Source: Thelephora terrestris
Lineage: Eukaryota > Basidiomycota > Agaricomycetes > Thelephorales > Thelephoraceae
Assembly: GCA_015956445.1 (NCBI GenBank)
Contig: WIUZ02000027.1
Span: 110,363-174,362 of the forward strand
Direction: 5' to 3'
DNA length: 64,000 nucleotides
Shown piece by piece: positions 45,559 to 56,092 of the stretch. The position numbers were made by a program, and so were the translations under genes. The notes under the pieces were generated by a model, which was not told the origin of the DNA, searched no databases, and was given only the letters and a program-made list of their open reading frames with translations. Position 1 is the first letter of the stretch, and every line of letters begins with the position of its first letter.

Positions 45559-47042
45559 CTACTGTGTGTGGCAATAAAAAAACAGCATAATGACAAAAAT
45601 CCAGCGCAGATGCTTAACACAAGCGAGAGCCTGGGGCCGGACTGCAACAAGATGAGCTTCGGTAAGGCAATTACAGATCAGGATAGGTGTTACGTGGGCT
45701 GGCCGGGGCTCCCGGCTTGGGGGGACCGGGGGCCGGGGAGGTGATGACCGTTGCACCGGAAGAGATGCCCACACCTTGATGGTGGTGTCGGAACCTCGCT
45801 CCGACACACCAGCTGCTATGATTTGACTCCCATCTGCAGTTGTGCACGAGTCCTGCCGGAGGTCAGAAAGAAAACCCGGCCAGTCAGATGCACGCACAAC
45901 TGCCTGTATAAGATCCCCTGCACAGGTGGTATACAATCAACCGCACAAAACAAACAGGAAAGAGCCTGAAAGCTGACCATCGTGAGACAACACCTGGAGA
46001 GTCTCGCAGGAACGGGAATCCAGGACTCGCACGCTTCCAGAGGTCCCACCAACGATCACAGCGCTGCCATCACTACTGTATAGCACAGGGACCAGGGCGT
46101 TGCTCTGCTGGTTGATAGGGCAAGGTACCGAGTGGCTGAGTGTGCAGTTTGCAATGGAATAGAAATCGAGTCCGTCAAACAAGTTGGAGACGACGATGTG
46201 TTTCTCTCCTGGCGAAATTGCAGACCACCCGCTGCAAGTAAAGATTGCGCTTGAGCGTTGCACAATGTGATTGCACATTGAAACACGTACAGGCTGCAGG
46301 ATCGTGGTACGATATTCCACAAAACACTCATCGAAGCTACGTCCCAGCAACTGTCGTTTGGTTAGGATGGCCTTGTCTAGACACAACAAACAACCTACAC
46401 GATTCCATGGTCCATGTACGCAACAACGAGTCGGCCATCTTTCATGAAGTGGAGCACGCGCGGGCAGGGGGCCGGAAGACCCTCGGTGAATTCTGGAGGG
46501 CTAGGCATCGTTCGATTATTTTCCCAATATGCTGCACCCGTTTCCTTCATCAAAACATAACGGCAAAAACACAAGAAAACATACAAAGTGTCCTCTGGTC
46601 AAGAAGGGTGACTTCGCGGCCGTGACCAATCGCCAATATATGACCAAGGTCATTGATAGAGATACAGTGGATGGGACCATCAAACGTGTCCGCCCAAACA
46701 CCGTGTTCCGAACGATCCTGTTTGGAGGGTAAATTACTGAGCGTCGCAACTACGAGCCGGCCTCACCAGATCGCTTTCACCAATATGAACCGTGAGCGTT
46801 GCCCCGCTGGCAAATCCACAAACCAGCGTCACCGGGAAGGTGGGATCCCATAGAAGTGCAGTCACAGGCGATACGTTTACAAGTGTTTTCACAGTCTCCC
46901 AGGATTCCGTGGCAGTGACCAGAACCACACCGCTTTCACTCCCGCTAGCGAGATATTCACCATCGGGGGAGAAAAGAACGACCGTAATCGAGCTTGTGTG
47001 TCCGGTGAGCGTCTCCGCGATCTCATACTTGGGAGAGAACAT
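45559..47042 (-). CDS. WD40-repeat protein C with C-terminal membrane segment
   Basis: Starts at 47042 (MFSPKYEIAETLTGHTSSIT). Blades include VLFSPDGEYLASGSESGVVL, ALLWDPTFPVTLVCGFASG and, after an intron, GPIHCISINDLGHILAIGHG. The middle exons contain WSAISPGEKHIVVSNLFDGL and AVIVGGTSGSVRVLDSRSCE, and the last blade is DTTIKVWASLPV after a linker with IIAAGVSERGS. A proline-rich stretch (PPRPPVPPSREPRP) follows, then hydrophobic residues (WIFVIMLFFYCHTQ) to the stop at 45559. Introns such as GTATGT...GTGCAG remove apparent stops, so the gene may be intact. Paralogue of WD40 B (30278-31724), sharing order and the terminal hydrophobic tail. Confidence 0.6.
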
Positions 47043-47220
47043 CGGAAAAGAGAAAGGGGGATCGATAAAGTTGTCACGGAATGGGTAAACGAGTTTGGCG
47101 AGAGACGTTTCAACCGATTATCGTGTCGTGGAAGAATCATTTGAAATTTGAAGAGGTGTGATGAAGCGCCGAAGCGCCTGAGTTGTACATGAGGCACAAC
47201 ACATGTTGGCCATGAGAAAT

Positions 47221-47671
47221 CTACGGTAGTTTTACAGGCTGTTTACCCCAGCAGCGAGGATGGACTTGTTCCAAATGGTCCAACATCACTCGCAAATTGT
47301 CCAACCCGATGATTTTGGGTACTCCCATGATCTTACTAAAGACCCGAACCTTCAGCCTTGTCTCAGGGGAGAGTGAGTGGAAGGTATACGTACCCACACA
47401 TGGTGCAGACACGGCTGCCTTCTTTCTCCGGAATAAACCGATCAACGAGGACAAGGAAAGGCGCGTGTTCCCCATTCAAGTCGCCGTCTCCTGGGAGTTT
47501 TGTCCTTTCATAACTCGTTTCCCACGTGAGGACCGGCCGATCAGAATCAGGTTCAGTGGACGGATAACGAAGGTCGGGCGGAGGAAGGACATCGAGGATA
47601 TGGGACACCTGTATCTTTATGTTAGCGTGGAGATGGGCATGTGAAGGTAATAGACGTGCGAAATCCGACAA
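47221..47671 (-). CDS. Small protein with a C2H2-like zinc finger
   Basis: Exon 1 (or 2) encodes VSHILDVLPPPDLRYPSTEP, ERTKLPGDGDLNGEHAPFLV and RVCTMC. An intron starting GTACGT and ending CTTTAG joins GKIMGVPKIIGLDNL and then MLDHLEQVHPRC, stop at 47221. The joined frame gives C-x2-C followed by H-x4-H, a C2H2-like zinc site that exists only if the intron is removed, which supports the model. It may be a separate short gene or the 3' part of D2; the two frames are not continuous in my reading. Function unknown. Confidence 0.45.
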
Positions 47672-47731
47672 GTCAGAACGAGAAGTAATGGCGGTCTGTG
47701 AAATTCAATCAACTGCAAGCATGGTGCAAGT

Positions 47732-49159
47732 CTAGGCGTTCGGACGTACAGGACTTCCTGGAACTGGAGAAGAGTTGACGTGGCTAACAAGTTCGGTCAC
47801 CGGAGCCTTAGTATGATCGAGTGCACTGTCAGCGGCCTGCAAGTGTGGTGTGAGATAGTTGGAGGGGCAGCGGCACAAAGGGAAGGAGGGGAGTGGGCTC
47901 ACCGAATTGATCGAGTCAAGCGGGAGAAATTTAGAAGTTTGGTTCGAGCAACCGTGAGCCTGTAACTGCAGGCTCAGTGTAAGAAATACGCCGGGAGGAT
48001 GGGGGTACCCACGGGATTGGCCAAGACAGAGGAAGGAGGTTTGGAATGCTTTGGCATAACCTGTAAACGTTGAGAATGTAGGTAACGAATGACGAGGGGA
48101 ACCTACTGATGGAGGTTTATTTGTGGGCGGAACCTGGAAATAGACAATCTGTGTAGGGTAGGACAAGATTAATTCAAGCACACATACCACATGGGGTGAT
48201 ACTTCAATGCGTGTATGCACAGCATCAATAACAAGCTTTTGAAGATTATAACGCGTCGCAGCGTGAGAGGCGACAAGTTGGCGATACCGGTTCTCGAGTC
48301 GGATGTGCTCTGGCATGACCTTCAGGTATTGCCCAGCGTGTGAACCACGGATCGAGGTAAGATGGGAGTCAATCAAGACCCTACGGCGATCTTCCAGAAG
48401 GCGAAGGTTTGCGCCAAAGGCGACTTTTCGGCTTTGCGCATCCTTCTCTGTATCCGTCGCCGACTTGACGTGTAGCTTGTGGAGGTATTGGTGGTGTTGT
48501 AAAGACCGGAGTTGTAGTTTTAACTTCTGCTGCTCGGTCTGCAACCTTTTCACCGTGTTCCTGGCGGTCTGATACTGAGATCTCAAAGACGGAGAAACTT
48601 GAGGCAGTCTGACGATGAAGTCGGAACTAAAACCGTTGTGTATTAATAAGTGGCAGCTAGAGCCGGTGACGAACCTACCCGTGAGTTAGAGCATGAACAT
48701 AGGACTGCGCTATCCCTTCTCCATGGGGGACGCCTTGGTTAAATGGTGCCTGACTGCAACAAATTCAGAGAGAGGAGAAAAGCAGAACCAACTTACGTAC
48801 CGATTAATGGCATGGACATTGGTTGGCTGCGACAAGCCAGGGCTAAGTATCGACTCTCGAATCGGACTGTGAAAGAAAGTTGTCCGATAGTAAGTATCAG
48901 GGTGGGAACCAACTCACGGTGTGGCAACAGTGCTGGGTAATAACACAAGTAAGGCTCTGGACATGACCATTGTGGGAGGAAAAACCACTCACATGTCACC
49001 GTCAACGTCGAAGGCGATCCTAGATGTATCCATAGCGCTGCTGCTCTCCGACATCAGATGGTCAACGTCGTTGTTGAGTCTGGAAGGAAATGTTAAAGAG
49101 AATGCTGTGGCTGAAGGTGGTGTTGTCGAGACTCACGTATCGCGATGGGTTGAGTCCAT
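47732..49159 (-). CDS. Coiled-coil protein D2, paralogue of D1
   Basis: Exon 1 starts near 49159 (MDSTHRD). After an intron with acceptor TTCCAG the sequence reads RLNNDVDHLMSESSSAMDTS then RIAFDVDGDM, closely matching D1. The large exon (48586 down) is a long coiled coil: YQTARNTVKRLQTEQQKLKL, VAFGANLRLLEDRRRVLID, IRLENRYRQLVASHAATRYN. The 3' part beyond about 48190 is Pro/Ser-rich and has no counterpart in D1. Upstream words match the D1 promoter. D2 sits upstream of a small zinc-finger gene and WD40 C on the same strand, as D1 sits upstream of WD40 B. Confidence 0.5.
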
Positions 49160-49216
49160 TTCTGGGGTTGCACTAGGAGGAAACTGAGCGAGAGAAGCGA
49201 TAGAGGATGTTGGTAG

Positions 49217-49316
49217 ATGGGAGGACGAGAGGCGAAACGAGAGGCGTGGGCTATTTATCCTCGCGACCGAGAGGCGAAACGAGAGGCGTGGGCTGGTTAT
49301 CCTCGCGACCACGTGG
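49217..49316 (-). promoter_or_regulatory. Promoter block of D2, partly duplicated in tandem
   Basis: CGAGAGGCGAAACGAGAGGC with GTGGGCTATTTATCCTCGCG, repeated at once as a second unit of about 47 bases, then GACCACGTGGGTG. The unduplicated form lies upstream of D1 at 33288-33345. The duplication would double any factor sites in it. Confidence 0.5.
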
Positions 49317-49733
49317 GTGTCAAAAGGTCAAAGGTTTCGGAAAAGCACGACGAGGAATAGGGTACGCAGCACGACGAGCAATAGGGTACGCAAGGGTGCC
49401 GCTCGAAAAATGAGCGTCCTTCATGAGGAACCGTGGTGCGGCCGGGCGTCCCACGGAGTGCAAGATGTTAAGAGTCAGATCGAGAGTTGGAGAGAAAAAA
49501 CATGCCAGGACACTATCCCTCCTCGTTTCGTGTTGAAATGAAAGGTCTTGATTCGTAGACGCCGAATTCGTAGACGCCGAGTGCATAGGTCACCAGCCGC
49601 GCGACCGAGGACCTTGATTCTTGATTCTTCACCCTCTTCCCCTTACGTCCCTAAACCTCTCTTTAGTCAGCTTACAAGCCGCTGACCTCAAGGGAAGGCA
49701 CCACCTTTGAAAGATATCCACGTCGGAGAGCGA

Positions 49734-50115
49734 TTTTGGGTGCATTGTATCGAGGTCGCGATAGATGTGCCAACCACGAACTCAAACTGTCGCGGGGCTG
49801 TAATCGCGAGATGGGATTAGCTCGCGGACTAAGAAGGTCATTTTTGGAGAGCACTCACACTTGGCAAAGCTGGCGGTTGGATTTGAGACGATGAGCACCG
49901 ACGGGAAAAAAAAACGAGTCAGAATTTTGGGTGCATTGTATCGAGGTCGCGATAGATGTGCCAGCCACGAACTCAAAATTTCGCGGGGCTGTAATCGCGA
50001 GATGGGATTAGCTCGCGGACTAAGAGGGTCATTTTTTGAGAGCACTCACGCGTTGGCAAAGCCGGCGATTGGATTCTGGATGAGACGATGAGCACCGACA
50101 GGGAAAAAAACGTGT
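49734..50115. repeat. Tandem duplication, 191-bp unit, two copies
   Basis: Copies begin at 49734 and 49925 with TTTTGGGTGCATTGTATCGA, differ at scattered positions, and end near GATGAGCACCGAC. Smaller 25-base repeats (ATAGGGTACGCA words) occur at 49350-49400. The 900-base stretch to 50289 has no supported gene. Confidence 0.8.
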
Positions 50116-50289
50116 CAGACGCTGCCGAAGAAGCCGGCTGCTTACCTAACCTGACTTTGTTCAGGATTGGGCGAACTTGTTGCATTTTTACGAAATAGGA
50201 TTGATAGTTACAGTGGAAAACCCGCCCACTTTTTAAGACATATAGAAAACATAAGACGTGAAAAACAGACAGTTCACATAATACTCCAG

Positions 50290-50694
50290 CTACTCAGCAA
50301 CCTTCGCTTTCTCTTTGCGTCCCTTGATTGTAGTGTAGCTCGCTGCAGTGATCCAACTCGGCGTTCCATTTGCTCGCATGCTTAGAACCCTATCAGTAAT
50401 GACGGGGTGATGGACTTTATCCCCAACGTCCACGAAAGCCCAAGTTTCGTCGAGCCCATATAGCCATACATTGTATGAGGCTTCAGCTCGATTGTTGTGT
50501 ACATACAGGTCGCCAACGTTGGGATCGAGGTCAGGAGGCGGGCTGCGGAGGTCTTTGAGGGAGTGGGAGCTATACCAAGCAGTGATGCCGGGGGAACCGG
50601 AAGGAAAGGGACGTTCCTGTTTGATGGGAGAAACGGTGGCGGCCGCGGGGGTGGATGTGGATGATGAAGCGACGAAAGGGGTTGACCGGTCCAT
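50290..50694 (-). CDS. Protein E2, 134 aa, paralogue of E1
   Basis: Same first 22 residues as E1 but for one substitution (MDRSTPFVASSSTSTPAAAT). It then diverges to a clearly related protein: PFPSGSPGITAWYSSHSLKD, DLYVHNNRAEASYNVWLYG, HPVITDRVLSMRANGTPSW, and a basic tail KGRKEKAKVAE. The stop is at 50290. The break between identical and diverged sequence is at 50629, inside this frame. Intact and probably expressed; function unknown. Confidence 0.65.
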   Translation of the reverse strand: MDRSTPFVASSSTSTPAAATVSPIKQERPFPSGSPGITAWYSSHSLKDLRSPPPDLDPNVGDLYVHNNRAEASYNVWLYGLDETWAFVDVGDKVHHPVITDRVLSMRANGTPSWITAASYTTIKGRKEKAKVAE

Positions 50695-50757
50695 GGTTCG
50701 AGTGCTTGAGCGGATGTCTCAGCGTACTGTGAAAAAGGAAATAATAAAACATATCGC

Positions 50758-51482
50758 TCACTGTTCGGGTGGACGACTCGAGGATCTACGCTTTGCTGCT
50801 TGCATCAAGGTAGATATGACGGTCCTGTCGACGTTGTGCGCAGCGCAAATGGAAGAAATAGATTCCTCGAAGGAGGAGGGGTCTTCGACGAGTGCAGGAA
50901 CCAAATTCTTCAAGAGTTCAACGGTGGAAGCTGAAGTTGATGTCGAGGTTGGGGGGATGGACCTGGGTTCGAAGTCGGGTAACGGGGTGGCACGAGATCC
51001 AGTTGGAGGGGTGTCGAATCTCACCGCAGGCTTCGTGTACGGACGGGGACGCCTGTGCGATGGGGTTCTCAGAACAGGAGACCGATGTAAGGCGGGAAAC
51101 TCACCCATCTCGATTCAGGTGTTTAACCCTCACGACCAGACTCCCGTCCTCCTGGAAACTATAGCGACGGAACGGGAACCTCTTGCGAGTAACGAGCTGG
51201 TAAAATCAAGTCAGCGACTTGCCGGATCCCCTGGAAAGAGACACTCACTTCGGGGGCGAACCTCGAGCCGCCTTGTCCACCCGAGGAGGGAAGGTAGATA
51301 ACTGTGGGCGGTTGAGCGTTGTGCATGCAGGCAACGCCTAAGACTGGATGGGTGGATGGGGGAGAACATATCGAGAGGGAGGATTTTATGCGCACCCATG
51401 GTGGCCCCGCTTTGAGGGTCACGGTTCCGTGATACGTGATAGAAGACTCAGAAGTCACGAAGACGGGCGCGCGATCGTGCAT
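50758..51482 (-). CDS. Small protein G, right copy
   Basis: Identical in reading to the copy at 42186-42910, with the same three-exon structure on the opposite strand. It lies 63 bases upstream of E2, preserving the G-E order. Confidence 0.5.
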
Positions 51483-51745
51483 CGGCGCTTTGGCATCAAT
51501 TTAGAATTAAGATTCTTGCAGATGGCGGACGGTACGGCAACGGAAGAATCCAAAATTATGATTGCAGAGGAGATTAGATACGATGAAAGTAGGTACGAAG
51601 AAAGTAGGTAGGGAGCACAAGAAAGCGGCAGAAATGGATGGTGATCGTCAAAACGGGGAGGCAACAGCATATCTGAACATAGCAAAAGCGATGTGAGCCT
51701 CATCCCGCCGAATGGAACTGTATCCGGGACGTACCACATGAGAGA

Positions 51746-52316
51746 TCAGACAGAGGCCACGATATTTGTGGGGAGCGGATCCCCCACAGCGACACAGTAT
51801 TTGTACTCGGAGATGAACCTAGATGAAGACGGTCAGCAGCGCCCGTAGATGACTGGGTCGGTTAACTCACTTGGAAACCACCTTACTCACGGCCGATGAA
51901 TTTTGAAACCGTTTGTAGAAGGTGACGAACCGCCCAGCCTGAACGACAGTGATCTCTCCCCGCCACTCGAGGCCGGGGCATGCGGCCTCCACGGCTCTGT
52001 TGAGGGCGCCTTCCCCTTCCCAATAGGCGCTTACGAGGAAGACGTCGCGACCGGCGAACACGATACAGTCGTGGATACGACTTTGTCTGACCTTCTTCGA
52101 GAACTTCTCCTCGACCTTGATGTATTGGGGGTTGTCGAAACCCTCACCCTGAGGAACCACCGATGTGAAAGACACTCGTCTCGGGCGAGCGTAAACAGAT
52201 CCGAAGACGAAACCACCGACAACACCCGGTGTCTAACGCGCAAGTTAGCTGTGGGCGATAATGAGAACCATGAGACATACCGCTGGGCCCTTTGGCTTTC
52301 GTTGGAGGCGAGGCAT
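51746..52316 (-). CDS. Small conserved protein F, right copy
   Basis: Mirror of 41352-41922 with the same introns. One residue differs in the stretch GEITVVQAGR (GEIAVVQAGR on the left). Both copies appear intact. Confidence 0.7.
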
Positions 52317-53094
52317 GGTGAGGTGAGACAAACGGAGAGGTGAAGCAAACGGGTGTGCAGAAGAGATATCCAGAGGAGGATAGTACAGGAGTGGCTGGGC
52401 AGCCATCCTGTTTGTCGGGTTATGTACGTACCTCTCAAAAGCCTGAAAGAACCGGCACGCGATTTGCGAGTCGCGGCCGATTGGATGGTGTTGGTCTCGG
52501 GTGACGGATGTGGCGCTGGTGACGGGTGTGACACTCTCCCAAGCCTCGTGGCGCTGTTGATGGGTCTGGGTGTGACACTCTCCCGAACTCAACTCCCGCC
52601 TGGCAAGTCCATGCGCGAACTCCCGCCCAAGTCCAGACATGCGGGATCTTAAGTTCGAGTACGGTCCTCGACTATCTAGCTGGTGCTGTATTGAAGGCGG
52701 GACTACTACTTCCTCGCAAGTGCTTATCGAACTTATCGAAAGCCCGACCATCGGTAATTTGTTCAATCTTTCGCCTCGCGATTTTTTTGTTGAGTGTCGT
52801 CTCCAATCTCCGCCTCATCGGCTTCGCCGATCAATCTGTTTCTTGTTTCTTTTGCGGAAAGGATCTCGCTTTGCAGGCAGCCGGAGGCTCAAGGCGACAC
52901 GACACCTCCTCACCTATGTCTCCAAGTTCCGGCAGATTGGGACCTTTGTCCTTCTGCACTTGCCTGGCATTAATATCATCGACATCTTCGCACGCCCCTC
53001 CGCACGACGCAAGCCTGGCGTTAATATCATCAATATCTTCGCGCGCCCTTCCGCACGACACAATCGAAGTCCTTTGTCGATTGCACGACTCCCT

Positions 53095-53510
53095 TTGCAC
53101 GCCACACTGACGTCTACATCTTCGCAAAAGCTTCCATATCGCCAGGATCCTTTGTCCAGTTCACATCCCCCTATCCCTATTCTCACCCTTTTGCATCCAG
53201 CCGTTTCGCTTTCTGATTTCACCTCTTCACATCGGCAAATCGCTCAACGCAGTCTTTTTGTTCTACTTTCAAAGCAGGTGAACTCATCCAATCGTTTGGG
53301 AACTTATCCGGAACTTATCCACAATTGCCGTCCCACGCTGACATCCACATCTTCGCACAAGCTTCCATATCGCACGATCAGGATCCTTTGTCTAGTCCAA
53401 TCATTCCCCTGTTTTCATCCCTTAGTTGCCTCCAGCTTTCGCTTTCTGGTTTCACCTCTTCACATCGTCACACCAACAATCGCTCAACGCAGGCGAACCC
53501 ATCCCCCATG
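53095..53510. repeat. Imperfect tandem duplication at the outer edge of the right arm
   Basis: 53095-53290 and about 53330-53510 share CATCTTCGCA, AAGCTTCCATATCGC, AGGATCCTTTGTC, TTTCACCTCTTCACATCG and AATCGCTCAACGCAG. The repeat-arm boundary at 53315 falls between the two units. The following bases to 53756 hold no supported gene. Confidence 0.7.
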
Positions 53511-53756
53511 GGTTTTGATATCCGGACCGCCGTGGTGGAAGTTGTTCCCGGAAAAAAACTTGAAAGAGTCACCACTCCGCACGGTTGCTGAGCCGGATAT
53601 AAAGCAATCTCTCTGCGACCTGAAAACCTTCAACATCCCAAACCCTCTGCTGAATACCTCCTCGTGTATCCCCCTACTTCCCGTCGTTTGCCTTTGCTCG
53701 TCGTTCGCCATGCAGTCGTCGGGCCTTGTGGAATGTACCGTCTTTAGTTTCATCCT

Positions 53757-54974
53757 GTGATTATAACTGACGATTCCCTCATTCCTTCTACAGCCATCTT
53801 CTCCAGGGTCAAAATTTCGCCAGAATTTATCCCGCTTCTCGTTTATCTGCACCCTCCGCCAACCTATTCCCTAACAGCCTCCCAAGCCGACTACTGGACC
53901 CAGTCGCTTGTCGACTACTACCCAGAAGCATCCAAGCATGGTACGTTCCATCTCTCTTGCCCCTCTTGTTTGTACCCAATATTCAAAGTGTCAATCGTGG
54001 GTTATAGATGTCCTCAAGGCTCTTGCGGTGGATCCCGCTCGCACCGTGTCATTAATTCCGTACATTCTTTCGAAGATTTCTGGTCCGCGCATCGTTTCGG
54101 AATCCCAGGTGCGAACCTTCTCCGACAGCCCGTTATTTCAATCTCAAACTGAACAACCTTCTCACAGATCAACGCCCGCCCCGCTCGCCCCGCCGCTGAT
54201 CTTTCAGTGCACGAGGAAATCTCAGATGGTGGCGACCCCTCTGTTGAGAATAGTGAGCAGCGGTTGAGTGTTTCGGCGTAGAGGTTACTCATGCATGATT
54301 GCAGGGCAGCCACCCCGTTTCACCCGTTTTTGTGAACCCCGCTTCATATCTGACGGACCTTCTACGGTCGAAGGTAATCCAGACCCTATCCCGTCTTCAT
54401 TAGAAGGTGAGTGTCTCTTCTTTGATGCCGTTTCTCACTGCTAATGAGTTATAGGCGAGCGTTTCCACTTCCTACCACAACCGGAGGGATGGAACATTCT
54501 TTTGAGGGAGATTTCGGTACACGAGCAGAGTTTGGTATGTCTACCTAAATTCTTACAGCGCTCTGCTGATTGTTTGATGAAACTAGGAAAACTCAGACTT
54601 GTCGTCTGACGCGTCCGATGCTGGAAGCCTCGATGTCCCACTCGATGCCTTTACGCCCCCCCAGCTCGTCCAAATCTATTTGCAGGGCTTGAGGGCAGAG
54701 ATGGAGGAGATCCAGAACCTTGTCGTTGTGAGTGCAGCCAGAGGTCCATCCATTCCGCATTCTTACCCGCCACAAGTTTCGCGTTGATCACAACACGTAT
54801 CACTTGTCAGTCGCAAAGGTGCTATTCTTCCACGCCGCGTATGGGTTCGTTCTGGGTGCATTTTCGTTCCTGTGGTTACGTACGCTCTCCTACAGTCCGC
54901 TCGCTGCCCTCATCGGTGGCCTCCCCTTGGGACTGGCGTTGGCTTTGGTTGTCGGAGTTCCCATAAGCAATTGA
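53757..54974 (+). CDS. Small membrane protein H, multi-exon
   Basis: Exon with SRVKISPEFIPLLVYLHPPP and TASQADYWTQSLVDYYPEAS ends in a GTACGT donor. The intron closes at TTATAG and joins DVLKALAVDPARTVSLIPYI in frame. More exons follow: INARPARPAADLSVHEEISD, then GERFHFLPQPEGWNILLREI, then DAFTPPQLVQIYLQGLRAEM. The last exon (FRVDHNTYHLSVAKVLFF) carries two membrane spans, roughly HAAYGFVLGAFSFLWL and LAALIGGLPLGLALALVVGV, stop at 54974. The upstream start is uncertain; an ATG at 53710 may belong to a first exon but I could not make a clean join. No family recognised. Confidence 0.5.
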
Positions 54975-56092
54975 TTTTCTATCACGAGATTTTTAAATGT
55001 CTACTTTCCCTTTGCCTATGTACCGATAGTTTGCGTAAAATATATAGAAGAAATTATATCGAACCAACGTGTTCCGGCAAACGGCGTACGGATGATGAAG
55101 ATCAGAAACTGGCTAAAAACCACTTCCGCCACCACCACCCTCACATTTGCGCTGGCGATTCGCACGTTGTACGTTTATCGTTGCGGCTCCTACGAACAAC
55201 TTTCCAACTTGCCCTCTAACACGATTCTACAGCAGTACCTTCTCGGTCGGGACGGTTAGGGCAATGTTCCAACCTCAAGTCTTCCAGTCGTGATTCCATA
55301 TTTCGTCACCCTCCATCTTGCGTTTTCATATTTTCCACGAATCCGGTTTCGCTTTCTTCAAACGTGGCTCTATTCAACGGAAAAGTTTAACACGTATTCC
55401 TTGCGGAAATCCAAACGCCCTGAGATACTCGGCCCCGGTCCGAAATTTTGGTGGCGTTGTGATCGCTTCGCTATCGCTTGTTATGCCTTGCGGCATCCGA
55501 AAGTTTGGGTAACAGAGGCACTGGAGAGAGAAAATCAGCCTCCCTGGTATCGTCTTCTCCCTCACGGCTAGAGTTATTTCCCTAGCATTCGGTTTCTGCT
55601 ATCATCCGGCGTGGCTTTGTGGAACCGATCGCGCTCCTGACGGATTCCTTCGTTCACAGTGTTAAGGCTATTTATCGTAGGCTTTGAACGCGACGGATGT
55701 CCTCGGATACCCTGGCCTCTTGGATAAGGTAAGTCAGTGTTTTTCGAAATATCCGAGGGTTTAAACCGCTCCCAGGCACCGAACTGGGACCTAACGACGG
55801 AGATGACTTGAATGTACGCGCTCCGGCAGATATCGATGTGGTGTACCTGACCGCGTTTGATTTTTGCGGGGTCTGGTGAGTGTTGATAGATAGCACTTGT
55901 TTCGAGTCTGTCGGAATCGGGTGGGCTATCAAGCTCAAGTGTTGCGAAAGGGAGGTAACCGACATGAGATGCAATCCTCCTCTGGACGGAAGAATTCCCA
56001 GCGCCGAGGATTTGCCCAGAACGGAATGAGGCCACGACGCCATTCATCTCTTACCAGCCCATCATCGACACCGAACTCACGGCAACACGGGA
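54975..56092. other. Intergenic with weak frames
   Basis: A 93-codon plus frame at 55290-55571 and a 157-codon minus frame at 55574-56047 are open but show no domain, no splice support and no context. I leave them uncalled. Confidence 0.35.

Larger units (their letters stand above)
50629..53315. repeat. Right arm of 2.69-kb inverted repeat
   Basis: Mirror of 40353-43039. A weaker match goes on for some 17 bases past the outer edge (to about 53332) before sequences differ. Confidence 0.95.

Noticed and set aside
52639-53760. A 373-codon open frame on the plus strand in the right repeat arm
   Set aside because: Its mirror frame in the left arm stops differently once the repeat ends, it lies antisense to the flank of gene F, its composition is that of repetitive DNA, and no domain is visible.
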